Source: Macrostomum hystrix
Taxonomy: Eukaryota; Platyhelminthes; Macrostomidae
Length of the DNA: 64,000 nt
Direction: 5' to 3'
NCBI GenBank assembly: GCA_950097015.1
Contig: CATNEN010000001.1
Location: 19,720,501-19,784,500, forward strand
A program made the translations under genes and the position numbers. The notes below the pieces were generated by a model that did no database searches, had not been told where the DNA came from, and worked only from the letters and a program-made list of their open reading frames with translations. Positions 11,205 through 21,083 of this stretch are shown one piece after another. Positions within the stretch are counted from its first letter, which is position 1; every line of letters starts with the position of its first letter.

Positions 11205-12842
11205 ACGTCAACTGGGGAGTCATCATCAAAATGGGGATCATGGTGAACTGGGGGATCATAATAAACTGGGGGATAATTGTCGACTGGGGGATCAATGTCA
11301 ACTGGGGGATCATTGTCAACTGGGGGATCATTGTCAACTGGGGGATCATTGTCAAATGGGGGATCATTGTCAACTGGGGGATCTTTGTCAACTGGGGGTT
11401 CATTGTCAACTGGGGGTTCATTGTCAACTGGGGGATCATTGTCAACTGGGGGATCATTGTGAACTGAGAGATCATTGTCAAGTTGGGGGTAATGGTCAAC
11501 TGGGGGATAATTGTCAACTGGGGAATCATCATCAACTGGGGATCATCATCAACTGGGGGATCATTGAGAACTGGGGGATCTTCGTCAACTGGGGGATCAT
11601 TGTGAACTGGGGGATCTTTGTCAACTGGGGGATCATTGTATACTGTGGGATCATTGTCAACTGGGGGATCATTGTCAACTGGGGGATCATTGTCAACTGG
11701 GGGATCGTTGTCAACTGGGGGTTCATTGTCAACTGGGGGATCATTGTCAACTGGGGGATCATTGTCAACTGGGTGATCATCATCAACTGGGGGATCATTG
11801 TCAACTGGGGGAAAATTGTCAACTGGAGGAACATTGTTAACTAGGGATCATCATCAATGGGGAGACTTCATCAACTGGGGGATCATTGTGAACTGGGGGA
11901 TCTTTGTTAACTGGGGGATCATTGTCAACTGGGGGATCATTCTCAACTGGGGGATCATTGTCAACTGGGGGATCATTTTCAACTGGGGGATCATCATCAA
12001 CTGGGGGATCATTGTCAACTGGGGGGATCATTGTCAAATGGAGGAACATTGTTAACTGGGGATCATCATCAATGGGGAGACTTCATCAACTGGGGGATCA
12101 TTGTGAACTGGGGGATCTTTGTTAACTGGGGGATCATTGTCAACTGGGGGATCATTGTCAACTGGGGGATCATTGTCAACTGGGGGATCATTTTCAACTG
12201 GGGGATCATCATCAACTGGGGGATCATTGTCAACTGTGCGATCATTGTCAACTGGGGGATCATTGTCAAATGGGGGATCATTGTCAACTGTGGGATCGTT
12301 GTCAACTGGGGGTTCATTGTCAACTGGGGGTTCATTGTCAACTGGGGGATCATCATCAACTGGGGGATCATTGTCAACTGGGTGATCATCATCAACTGGG
12401 GGATCATTGTCAACTGGGGGAACATTGTCAAATGGAGGAACATTGTTAACTGGGGATCATCATCAATGGGGAGACTTCATCAACTGGGGGATCATTGTGA
12501 ACTGGGGGATCTTTGTTAACTGGGGGATCATTGTCAACTGGGGGATCATTGTCAACTGGGGGATCATTGTCAACTGGGGGATCATTTTCAACTGGGGGAT
12601 CATCATCAACTGGGGGATCATCATCAACTGGGTGATCATTGTGAACTGGGGGATCTTTGTCAACTGGGGGATCATTGTCAACTGTGGGATCATTGTCAAC
12701 TGGGGGATCATTGTCAAATGGGGGATCATTGTCAACTGTGGGATCGTTGTCAACTGGGGGTTTATTGTCAACTGGGGGTTCATTGTCAACTGGGGGATCA
12801 TTGTCAACTGGGGGATCATTGTCAACTGGGGGTTCATTGTAG
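11205..12842. repeat. 18-bp satellite with nested longer periods
   Basis: About 90 copies of ACTGGGGGATCATTGTCA. A non-consensus cassette (GATCATCATCAATGG, then GGAGACTTCATCAACTGG) starts at 11846, 12061 and 12455, marking larger duplicated blocks. The period is six codons, so up to three frames stay open on each strand; the resulting NWGIIV- or GGSLST-type peptides are artefacts of the period. Confidence 0.95.
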
Positions 12843-12935
12843 CTTTAAAAAGCTGTAAATTCAGCTGCTAAAAAGTATATACTAGACGAATTTAAAGTAT
12901 TTCTGCTCCCCGAAGTTGGCAAAACTTGCTAGTCA

Positions 12936-14535
12936 TTTTTCTAAACATGCAGTAGTTTTCCATAGCCCACATCTGACCCGTCATTTTTCTAAACATGCAG
13001 TAGTTTTCCATAGCCCACAGCTGACCCGTTATTTTTCTAAACATGCAGTAGTTTTCCATAGCCCACATCTGACCCGTCATTTTTCTAAACACACAGTAGT
13101 TTTCCATAGCCCACATCTGACCCGTCATTTTTCTAAACACACAGTAGTTTTCCATAGCCCACATCTGACCCGTCATTTTTCTAAACACACAGTAGTTTTC
13201 CATAGCCCACAGCTGACCCGTCATTTTTCTAAACACGCAGTAGTTTTCCATAGCCCACATCTGACCCGTCATTTTTCTAAACATGCAGTAGTTTTCCATA
13301 GCCCACAGCTGACCCGTCATTTTTCTAAACATGCAGTAGTTTTCCATAGCCCACAGCTGACCCGTCATTTTTCTAAAGATGCAGTAGTTTTCCATAGCCC
13401 ACATCTGACCCGTCATTTTTCTAAACATGCAGTAGTTTTCCATAGCCCACAGCTGACCCGTCATTTTTCTAAACACACAGTAGTTTTCCATAGCCCACAT
13501 CTGACCCGTCATTTTTCTAAACATGCAGTAGTTTTCCATAGCCCACAGCTGACCCGTCATTTTTCTAAACATGCAGTAGTTTTCCATAGCCCACAGCTGA
13601 CCCGTCATTTTTCTAAACACACAGTAGTTTTCCATAGCCCACAGCTGACCCGTCATTTTTCTAAACATGCAGTAGTTTTCCATAGCCCACATCTGACCCG
13701 TCATTTTTCTAAACATGCAGTAGTTTTCCATAGCCCACATCTGACACGTCATTTTTCTAAACACGCAGTAGTTTTCCATAGCCCACATCTGACCCGTCAT
13801 TTTTCTAAACATGCAGTAGTTTTCCATAGCCCACATCTGACCCGTCATTTTTCTAAACACACAGTAGTTTTCCATAGCCCACATCTGACCCGTCATTTTT
13901 CTAAACACACAGTAGTTTTCCATAGCCCACATCTGACCCGTCATTTTTCTAAACATGCAGTAGTTTTCCATAGCCCACAGCTGACCCGTCATTTTTCTAA
14001 ACATGCAGTAGTTTTCCATAGCCCACATCTGACCCGTCATTTTTCTAAACACACAGTAGTTTTCCATAGCCCACATCTGACCCGTCATTTTTCTAAACAC
14101 ACAGTAGTTTTCCATAGCCCACATCTGACCCGTCATTTTTCTAAACACACAGTAGTTTTCCATAGCCCACATCTGACCCGTCATTTTTCTAAACATGCAG
14201 TAGTTTTCCATAGCCCACAGCTGACCCGTCATTTTTCTAAACATGCAGTAGTTTTCCATAGCCCACATCTGACCCGTCATTTTTCTAAACACACAGTAGT
14301 TTTCCATAGCCCATATCTGACCCGTCATTTTTCTAAACACGCAGTAGTTTTCCATAGCCCACATCTGACCCGTCATTTTTCTAAACACACAGTAGTTTTC
14401 CATAGCCCATATCTGACCCGTCATTTTTCTAAACACGCAGTAGTTTTCCATAGCCCACATCTGACCCGTCATTTTTCTAAACACGCAGTAGTTTTCCATA
14501 GCCCACAGCTGACCCGTCATTTTTCTAAACATCGT
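12936..14535. repeat. 48-bp satellite, array 2 (about 33 copies)
   Basis: Same unit as array 1. Variation is concentrated at two sites: CACATCTG versus CACAGCTG, and AAACACACAG versus AAACACGCAG or AAACATGCAG. Both strands are open for about 1.6 kb (16-residue peptide repeats on each). No domain, upstream exon or codon bias supports translation. Confidence 0.95.
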
Positions 14536-14557
14536 AAGTGAAACCTTGCTCTGATCG

Positions 14558-14825
14558 CGGGCATTGAGATATTTATTTTTTGTCAATAATGAAGCGCTGT
14601 AATTCAGCCATATTTGGCGCATTTAATTTTTCGTTCATTGTGCTATTTTTCAACCATTTTTATGCGCAACTCGCTTCCTTTGCTACAGCTCAATCTTCAT
14701 CAGTGCCGCATTAAACAGCGACTCAGAGTTGTGGTTTTCACTCTCTATATATTCTCTTAATTTCGCTTTCAAATAATCAAACAAATAAAGTTTTCCATGG
14801 CCTACATCTTTTTTTAAAGTTTTTG
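14558..14825 (+). repeat. right direct repeat bracketing the megasatellite block
   Basis: Direct copy of 7000-7250 (see there), starting CGGGCATT. It ends with one degenerate 48-bp unit (AGTTTTCCATGGCCTACATC), so the unit plus flank is itself a repeated module. Confidence 0.85.
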
Positions 14826-15990
14826 TTGTTTAAAGTTGAAAGCATATTCAAATCAAGTTCGGCTTTGCGTTTTCAACGAATTTTTCGTCCTATACAACTT
14901 CTGGGTAGTAAACTACTAGCGTACAAGTAGTCGTTAACATGGAATGTGCTGCAAAATTATGAATTTGTTCTAATATTTCTTTTTTATTGACACTCGTAAA
15001 ATTAAGTGCATGAAGAAGGTACTGAATGTGCACATTTTTTACTATAGTACTGAATGATGCAGTGAAGTATGAAGTTGATAAATCTGACGCGTCATTTTTA
15101 GGGGTCTCAGTTTGACATTCATAGAACTGACACAGTAAGTGAAATCTTCTATGGAAATCTAACGCGTCATTCCTCACGCAGTACTAAACTTGAAGTTTTA
15201 ATTTAGTAGAAAAATGACGCATCGTTGTCTAGCACGTTAAAGTATTTAGTACTTCGCACTGAAAGTTGAAGTACTGTACATACTCGTAGTACAGTATTCT
15301 ATTCTTCCGCACCCACATGTAGTAACTTGCATATAGTTTCAGTATTAGTATTAGGTAAGTAAATTAGTATTAGTATTACTATATTCATAGCATTATCGAC
15401 GTTATCGTACATTTCTCCAAATTGGACATCAGATTAAACTGCTCGGTAGTGCACTGCATATGTTGTTTTCTAGCTTCTGTAAGTGATAAATTTTTAAATA
15501 CCGAATCGTGTACCGAAGTTACCCATCATCGTGTGTATATTTCCATTAATATTTATTGTTCAACAGACAGGACTCTGTATCAGAATCTATATACAACCAA
15601 GTTTCTGTGCATTGGTTTAAAAGTGAAATGCAAGTGCTGACAAACTCCGCTATAAAATGGTTAGGGTTAGGGTTACGGTTTGCGGAATTTACAATTTTGT
15701 GTCGCTACCATAAGACTACACTAGCGTCATTTTAGCGTCATTTTTCAGTACTTTCTGAGAATTATCGCTACGTCAGAATTCCACTTCTGCGTCATTCACC
15801 TACCCCGACGTGTGTTCGGGTGTTTATAATCTTTGGTCTAGCCTAGCCTCAACTAGCCTAGATTTTTCTCCCAAGTTAAGATTAGGTTTAGTGCATACCG
15901 ATTTTAAGATCAAGATGAAACTACCCAGTCTGGACTAGCAAGTCTCGGCTAGGCTTTCTGCATACGGGCCAACAAAGCGCACTTCTTGCA
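14826..15990. other. intergenic, TGACGCG-rich repeat and short telomere-like run
   Basis: TGACGCGTCA or close variants occur at about 15086, 15158 and 15214. The right end (15785-15845) is an inverted copy of the element edge at 5447. A short (GGGTTA)3-like run lies at 15660-15677. No gene is supported; the 72-residue open frame at 15422 has no recognisable feature. Confidence 0.5.
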
Positions 15991-15999
15991 TATATAAAA
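15991..15999 (+). promoter_or_regulatory. TATA box of the C-type lectin gene
   Basis: TATATAAAA lies 47 bp upstream of the lectin start codon at 16038. With the usual spacing of about 30 bp, transcription would begin near 16022, giving a very short leader. Confidence 0.5.
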
Positions 16000-16037
16000 A
16001 GTTTGCTTTTCGGCCAAAGCGAATCCAAGAGCTGCAA

Positions 16038-17699
16038 ATGCAGTCCAATCTTCTATCCACCTGCCTCTTGGCAGTCACTGCAACTCTGCTGCTCTCCGCT
16101 GCCTCTGCTCAGTGTCCGCAAAAAAACTGGACTCAACGAGCTCAGTCGTGCTACAAGTGGTTCAGCCGCCCGCAGTACTTGTTCGAGGCCGAGCAGACGT
16201 GTCAGTCTCACGGAGCTCACCTCGCCTCCGTCGGATCTGAGCAGGAGAACCGACTGGTCGGAAGACTGTCTCACTGCAGAGACGCCTGGATCGGAAAGTT
16301 CGGCACGGACCTCAACCGACTCAGGGACCCGAGAACCTACGTATGGACGGACGGCAGCGATGCTTTGAGCTTCGAGAGACACAACTTCTCACAGCTCGAC
16401 ACTGTGCACAAGCCTCTCATTCGCAGTGACGGTGAGTGGTGGCTCAACTCGCTCTATCACGAGAGACACCCGTTCGTGTGCAAAGCGAGCACCAACTCGA
16501 GTCACCATGAATCGTCTCGCCGATGTCCGAGCGGCTGGTCGCTCAAAGACGACCACTGCTACTTGATGCCGCGCTTCGAGGCCAACTTCACCGAGGCGAA
16601 TTTCTACTGCCAGCGAAACTCGTCTCAACTCGTGTCGGTGCTGACCCACTCTGAGCTGAGCTTCATCAACGAGTTCACCTTCGGAATCGATGGTTGCGAG
16701 AAGTCGCCGGCGCTCGACTCGGTGTGGCTCGGCCTCATCAAGCTGAACCCCTGCTTCCCCCACAGTGCGGGTCGCGAGCTGTGCTACCAGTGGACGGACT
16801 TCTCTGGCAAGCTGGCCTCGATCCCGCAGTGGCAGGCTGGACATCCGAACAATGCGGACTGGACTGTGAACTGCGTCACCCTGTCTGCCGGTCGACTGCG
16901 CACTGACAGGTGCTACAACAGGCACAGGTTCGTGTGCAAGTCGGTGGCGTCCAACGACACGTATGGAGGTGTGACTTCTCCTCCAGTGGATGGTCTTGTC
17001 GCAGCGTTCGACTTCAGGAGGGGCCTCGACAACCTTGTGGACCGGCGGACCTATGTGATTGAGGACAAGTTCGGAGTTCAAAGGAGCTTTGTAGATGGTG
17101 CTGTCTTCAAATACGCCACGACAAACCATGAACGCAGTGAGTACTTCAGCGTTGGTGGTCTTGTGCCTTATAACGAGTCTATTTCGAATGCAACGGAATG
17201 GGCCATGTACTTCCGCCTGCGCCACAGGAATGATACGTTCACCTATTTTGCTGGCAGTGCAAACTTCAACATTTCTGGCTCGGTTCATGAGTCCTTCGAT
17301 TACAGTCTCTTCACTGTTATTGACAATAGGATAGTAGGGAAGGCGCAGCTGGTAGTGTTTCACAATTCGCCAGGATACTTCAGCGATTATAACTATGACG
17401 ACCACTTCCATTACTTCTCTGGCAACCGCTGTTCTGGTTCATCATGGTGCGACATCAGACTTTCGATGAAAAATCGCGCTTGCAATTCTACAATCGGTGG
17501 GGAGCCAGGTAGAAAGAATTTTTTTGATGGCTTTTCGACGAATAAGATGTTTTTCGAGCTTCAGCAACTTAGAATTGGTAATATTTATCCGCGTTCATCC
17601 CTGTACGACCCTGGACTGCGCATCGCGTGCTTCGGCATCGCTCGAAAGCAGCTTACTGATAGAGAACTACAGCAGGCCATGTCTGTCTACTGCCCTTGA
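16038..17699 (+). CDS. secreted double C-type lectin domain protein with LamG-like C terminus
   Basis: Single-exon gene, 553 aa. Residues 1-24 form a signal peptide ending AASA. A first C-type lectin domain spans about 26-149 (CYKW, then WIGKF, closing HPFVCK) and lacks the calcium/sugar motifs. A second spans about 163-301 (CPSGW start, WLGLI core, HRFVCK close). Where calcium-dependent lectins carry EPN or QPD it has HPN (GHPNN), so sugar binding may be altered. From about 313 the sequence starts GLVAAFDF and ends with GIARKQLTDREL, resembling a concanavalin/LamG-type jellyroll; this last assignment is tentative. Several N-x-S/T sites suit an extracellular glycoprotein, perhaps in adhesion or immune recognition. 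A TATA box lies just upstream and an ATTAAA downstream. Confidence 0.88.
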   Translation: MQSNLLSTCLLAVTATLLLSAASAQCPQKNWTQRAQSCYKWFSRPQYLFEAEQTCQSHGAHLASVGSEQENRLVGRLSHCRDAWIGKFGTDLNRLRDPRTYVWTDGSDALSFERHNFSQLDTVHKPLIRSDGEWWLNSLYHERHPFVCKASTNSSHHESSRRCPSGWSLKDDHCYLMPRFEANFTEANFYCQRNSSQLVSVLTHSELSFINEFTFGIDGCEKSPALDSVWLGLIKLNPCFPHSAGRELCYQWTDFSGKLASIPQWQAGHPNNADWTVNCVTLSAGRLRTDRCYNRHRFVCKSVASNDTYGGVTSPPVDGLVAAFDFRRGLDNLVDRRTYVIEDKFGVQRSFVDGAVFKYATTNHERSEYFSVGGLVPYNESISNATEWAMYFRLRHRNDTFTYFAGSANFNISGSVHESFDYSLFTVIDNRIVGKAQLVVFHNSPGYFSDYNYDDHFHYFSGNRCSGSSWCDIRLSMKNRACNSTIGGEPGRKNFFDGFSTNKMFFELQQLRIGNIYPRSSLYDPGLRIACFGIARKQLTDRELQQAMSVYCP

Positions 17700-17909
17700 T
17701 GCCTAGATAATCAGTTCGCATTAATGGCTTATCTTTTAAGTAGACATTGTTCTTTTAGATCTGGTTTCTGATCTGAAGTTGGTTCTGGTTTTTGATTTCC
17801 AGAAATACACTCGTTCTTCAGGTGGTAGTTGGCACATATAAATTCACCGTCTGATAACTTTTCTTCATGGTTTCTTTACAATATCTGTAAAAATTATAAT
17901 TTTGAGCGA

Positions 17910-17915
17910 ATTAAA
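17910..17915 (+). terminator. possible poly(A) signal of the lectin gene
   Basis: ATTAAA, the commonest variant of AATAAA, lies 211 bp after the stop codon. No canonical AATAAA lies between it and the stop. Confidence 0.35.
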
Positions 17916-18354
17916 TTGAACCATGATTACCTAGCTTAGTTTACCTTTGTATTTGAAAAGTAATATATAGAAAAATTGGAATTTACGTGTGTCATAGTGT
18001 CATAAAGTCATACAAATCAAAGCTGGCTCGCACAAGGAAGGTGTGGTTGAGAAAGACTCATCTTTCTGAAATGCATGGCAAAAATTAAGAAAACATTGAG
18101 ACGGGCTTTAGTTTTATTTCAAAAAAGCAACGAAAAAACATTTTAGGAAATTAATATTTTGAACAACTTCTTTCGGTTTTAAGAGTTGGTCTGCACAGTA
18201 TGGTTGACATTGCTGTTTTAATCATATCCAGGTATATAGGTATTCATTAAATATTTTACGAACGGAAGTATAGAATCTTACAAGTCTGAAAACGTCAATG
18301 ACTGATTGACTGCATGGCCTCTAAATTCAGTTTACGATCAAATCTGGACTATCG

Positions 18355-18715
18355 GCAATGCTCGCTGTTGTTCCTGGGCCCTCTGAAACGCACTTGCTAA
18401 GCTAGCTTCGTGTCCTGTTGCTTGCTTTAGCTTGTAGTTAACAAATTCAAACTTATCCTCATCCTGAGTTTCCGTGGCGACGCGTTTCTCATCCCTGATG
18501 ACGGTCATTGCTGCACGCAGATCTTGAGCTGCTTCCGATGCTCAGTGTAGTTGGCCAGGCTGTACAACTCCTCGAAGTCGGGGTCCTCTGCGCACTGTCT
18601 GCTCCAATTCTCAACAGCCCTTCTCAAGTCAAATTTACCTTGGATGACCAGCTGGGCAAGTCTCAGCAAGTGAGAGATTAATACGCAATGGTTCGTTGTC
18701 AGCCCAGTCAATATT
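18355..18715 (-). pseudogene. Mab-21-like gene fragment (C-terminal end)
   Basis: The minus strand encodes EDPDFEELYSLANYTEHRKQ. After a one-base frame slip near 18510 it continues with AAMTVIRDEKRVATETQDED. The 28.3-34.3 kb gene reads EDPDLEELLTLAHYSDRREH then MVILRDERRVAMETQDFEK at the end of its Mab-21 domain, so the relationship is clear. The rest of the domain, including the catalytic motif, is absent. It is a broken partial copy of that gene family. Confidence 0.75.
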
Positions 18716-18845
18716 TTAGCAACATTTTCGTTGCAGGTTAGTTGAGTATCACTTAGGTATCACTTGAACTTTCTAGCAGCCATGGGTCTAATAAGGTCAG
18801 ACGTTGGATTAAGCACCAACGTACAACAGTTCGAGTATATTGCTC

Positions 18846-19525
18846 GAATAGAATGGATTGCTAGTCTATTCACACAGTCAAAGGAATAGAATGGGTTGCT
18901 AGTCTATTCACACAGTCAAAGGAATAGAATGGGTTGCTAGTCTATTCACACAGTCAAAGGAATAGAATGGGTTGCTAGTCTATTCACACAGTTATGGGAA
19001 TAGAATGGATTGCTAGTCTATTCACACAGTTATGGGAATAGAATGGGTTGCTAGTCTATTCACACAGTTCTGGGAATAGAATGGATTGCTAGTCTATTCA
19101 CACAGTTCTGGGAATAGAATGGATTGCTAGTCTATTCACACAGTTATGGGAATAGAATGGATTGCTAGTCTATTCACACAGTTCTGGGAATAGAATGGAT
19201 TGCTAGTCTATTCACACAGTTCTGGGAATAGAATGGGTTGCTAGTCTATTCACACAGTTATGGGAATAGAATGGATTGCTAGTCTATTCACACAGTTCTG
19301 GGAATAGAATGGATTGCTAGTCTATTCACACAGTTCTGGGAATAGAATGGATTGCTAGTCTATCCATATTTCTGATGTAATCATACAGATTTTTGTCAAA
19401 GTTGTTAGCACCGTCATTGTACTTTGATCTAAAAAACGTTTTAATTCGGTTGTAATTGTAAAAAAATCGATAATATTTTTCGATCTAAACATGCAGATAT
19501 TTATCATTTAATAGATATTCTGTCA
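18846..19525 (+). repeat. 38-bp hairpin satellite (about 14 copies) inside a dispersed element
   Basis: The unit begins GAATAGAATGG(A/G)TTGCTAG and continues TCTATTCACACAGT. The arms GAATAGA and TCTATTC are exact inverted repeats around a 12-base loop, so every unit can fold into a 7-bp hairpin. Units start every 38 bp from 18846. After the last unit a single-copy flank (19380-19525) matches 4240-4345. Two variant classes of the spacer (CACAGTCAAAGG and CACAGTT(A/C)TGGG) occupy the left and right of the array. Confidence 0.92.
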
Positions 19526-20640
19526 AACTTCTATTCCCATAGATTTTCTTTTTAGTTCGTAGAAAAAAAACGGTGAAAATTCCAAGTTCCAGCAAATGCA
19601 GTTTAAGTGCAGCCTTAAAGCCAGCATTGTAAATTTAAATTTTGTTTAGCAAACAATTTATTTGCAAAGTCAATAAAATCCAACATGGTATTTGGCTGCA
19701 AAAACTGTCGTTTTCGGGTTGGTAAGAACTTAAGTACCAGCACACATACGCTATTACAAAAATATGCAAAAATATGCAAAAATGACAATAAGGCACACAA
19801 TGATAATTTATTTACAAAAATAGTGAAATCAGTTAAAAGTCGCGAAAATTCGACAGTTTATTTAATAATTTCTACCTCGACAAACTTTTTGTAAGTAATT
19901 TTGAGACCTGTAAAATATCACTAAGCAAAAGCATTGACAGGCTAAACGAATGGTTAGCTAGCTAGTCAGGTGGTTTAAAGGGCTGGCTAAGTAGAGTGAT
20001 ATATAGGCAGAGTGATGTGAGTGGCCAGAGTGAGGTGAGGTGAGTAGTTAAAGTGAGGTGGGTGGCTGGAGTGAGGTGGGTGGTCAGGGTGGGGTGGGTG
20101 GCCGGTGTGAGGTGGGTGGCTGGAGTGAGGTGGGTGGTCAGGGTGGGGTGGGTGGCCGGTGTGAGGTGGGTAGCTGGAGTGAGGCCTTAGAAAACAGAAT
20201 ATCGATATGATATTTTTAATCATTAGCAGAGTGATAGAAGCAATCAGGAAAACTTTTTAACAATTTGTAACTGCGATTAGCTTGTTAAGAAATAAAATCA
20301 TGTTCTTTTAAGTCAAGTCTGCTATGGAAGCAAATCACTTTAGCAATGCTGAATGCAATTAGGCCGAATGGATGTAAAAAAGATCAAATTAGCCGCAGAC
20401 GCCTACTTACAGTATAAATATAAGCGAAAATATTTAGAAATCAATTAAATGATAGAGTTGACAAGGCAAAACCAAGAGAAGAAAAAATATTATTAAGTAA
20501 AGGAATAGAAAGCAGTAAGACAGTGGACCAATGTACCAGCACAGCGAGTTATTTTTCTAGAATGATTAATAATATCGATAATAAATTAAAACATGAATAG
20601 CCAGCACAAAAACGCGATAAGTACTTTAAAAATGATTCCT
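19526..20640. other. intergenic with a short G-rich minisatellite
   Basis: At about 20025-20190 an 18-bp G-rich unit (GTGAGGTGGGTGGCTGGA) alternates with GGTCAGGGTGGGGTGGGT in a 54-bp pattern, with potential G-quadruplex tracts. The remainder is AT-rich without a supported gene. Confidence 0.6.
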
Positions 20641-20654
20641 GCAAACACTGTTAA

Positions 20655-21015
20655 AATTGCCCCGAAGTTTCGATTCGAGGTCAGTTGGACCCCACCGCTC
20701 ACAACACACAGTCAAATGAACCCCGAAGTTTAGATTGGAGGTCAGTTGACCTCACCTCTGACAACACACAGTCAAATGACCCCCCGAAATTTTGATTGGA
20801 GGTCAGTTGACCTCACCGTTGACAACACACAGTCAAATGACCCACCGAAATTTCGATTGGAGGTCAGTTGACCCCACCTCTGACAACACACAGTCAAATG
20901 ACCCCTCCCCCGAAGTTTCGATTGGAGGTCAGTTGACCCCACCGCTGACAAGACACAGTCAAATGACCCCTCCCCCGGGAGTTTGGATCGGAGGTCAGTT
21001 GACCCCGCTGCTAAA
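20655..21015. repeat. 61-66-bp tandem repeat downstream of GK5-like gene
   Basis: Six copies of a unit containing GGAGGTCAGTTGACC, then ACAACACACAGTCAAATGAC. Unit starts (GAGGTCAG) lie at about 20676, 20738, 20799, 20859, 20923 and 20989. GGTCAGTTGACC contains a GTCA...TGAC inverted repeat. The array ends about 70 bp before the stop codon of the minus-strand kinase gene, so it lies in or next to its 3' UTR. Confidence 0.85.
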
Positions 21016-21083
21016 GCAAAAAGTCTATGAACTCCTGAACTTCATACGATGTCGTTTGACCCCCCCGTGGACTCAAGCCCAGC

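Noticed and set aside
8239-12842. CRISPR array
   Set aside because: The units are contiguous with no unique spacers, and the window is eukaryotic.
7248-14622. Long repetitive open frames on both strands across the 48-bp, 23-bp and 18-bp satellites
   Set aside because: Periods of 48 and 18 bp are multiples of three and their units have no stop in several frames, so long frames are automatic. No start context, exon structure or domain supports them.
15660-15677. Internal telomere repeat
   Set aside because: Only about three GGGTTA units; too short to exceed chance in this context.
16389-17411. 340-residue frame antisense to the lectin gene
   Set aside because: It mirrors codon bias of the plus-strand gene and has no domain of its own.
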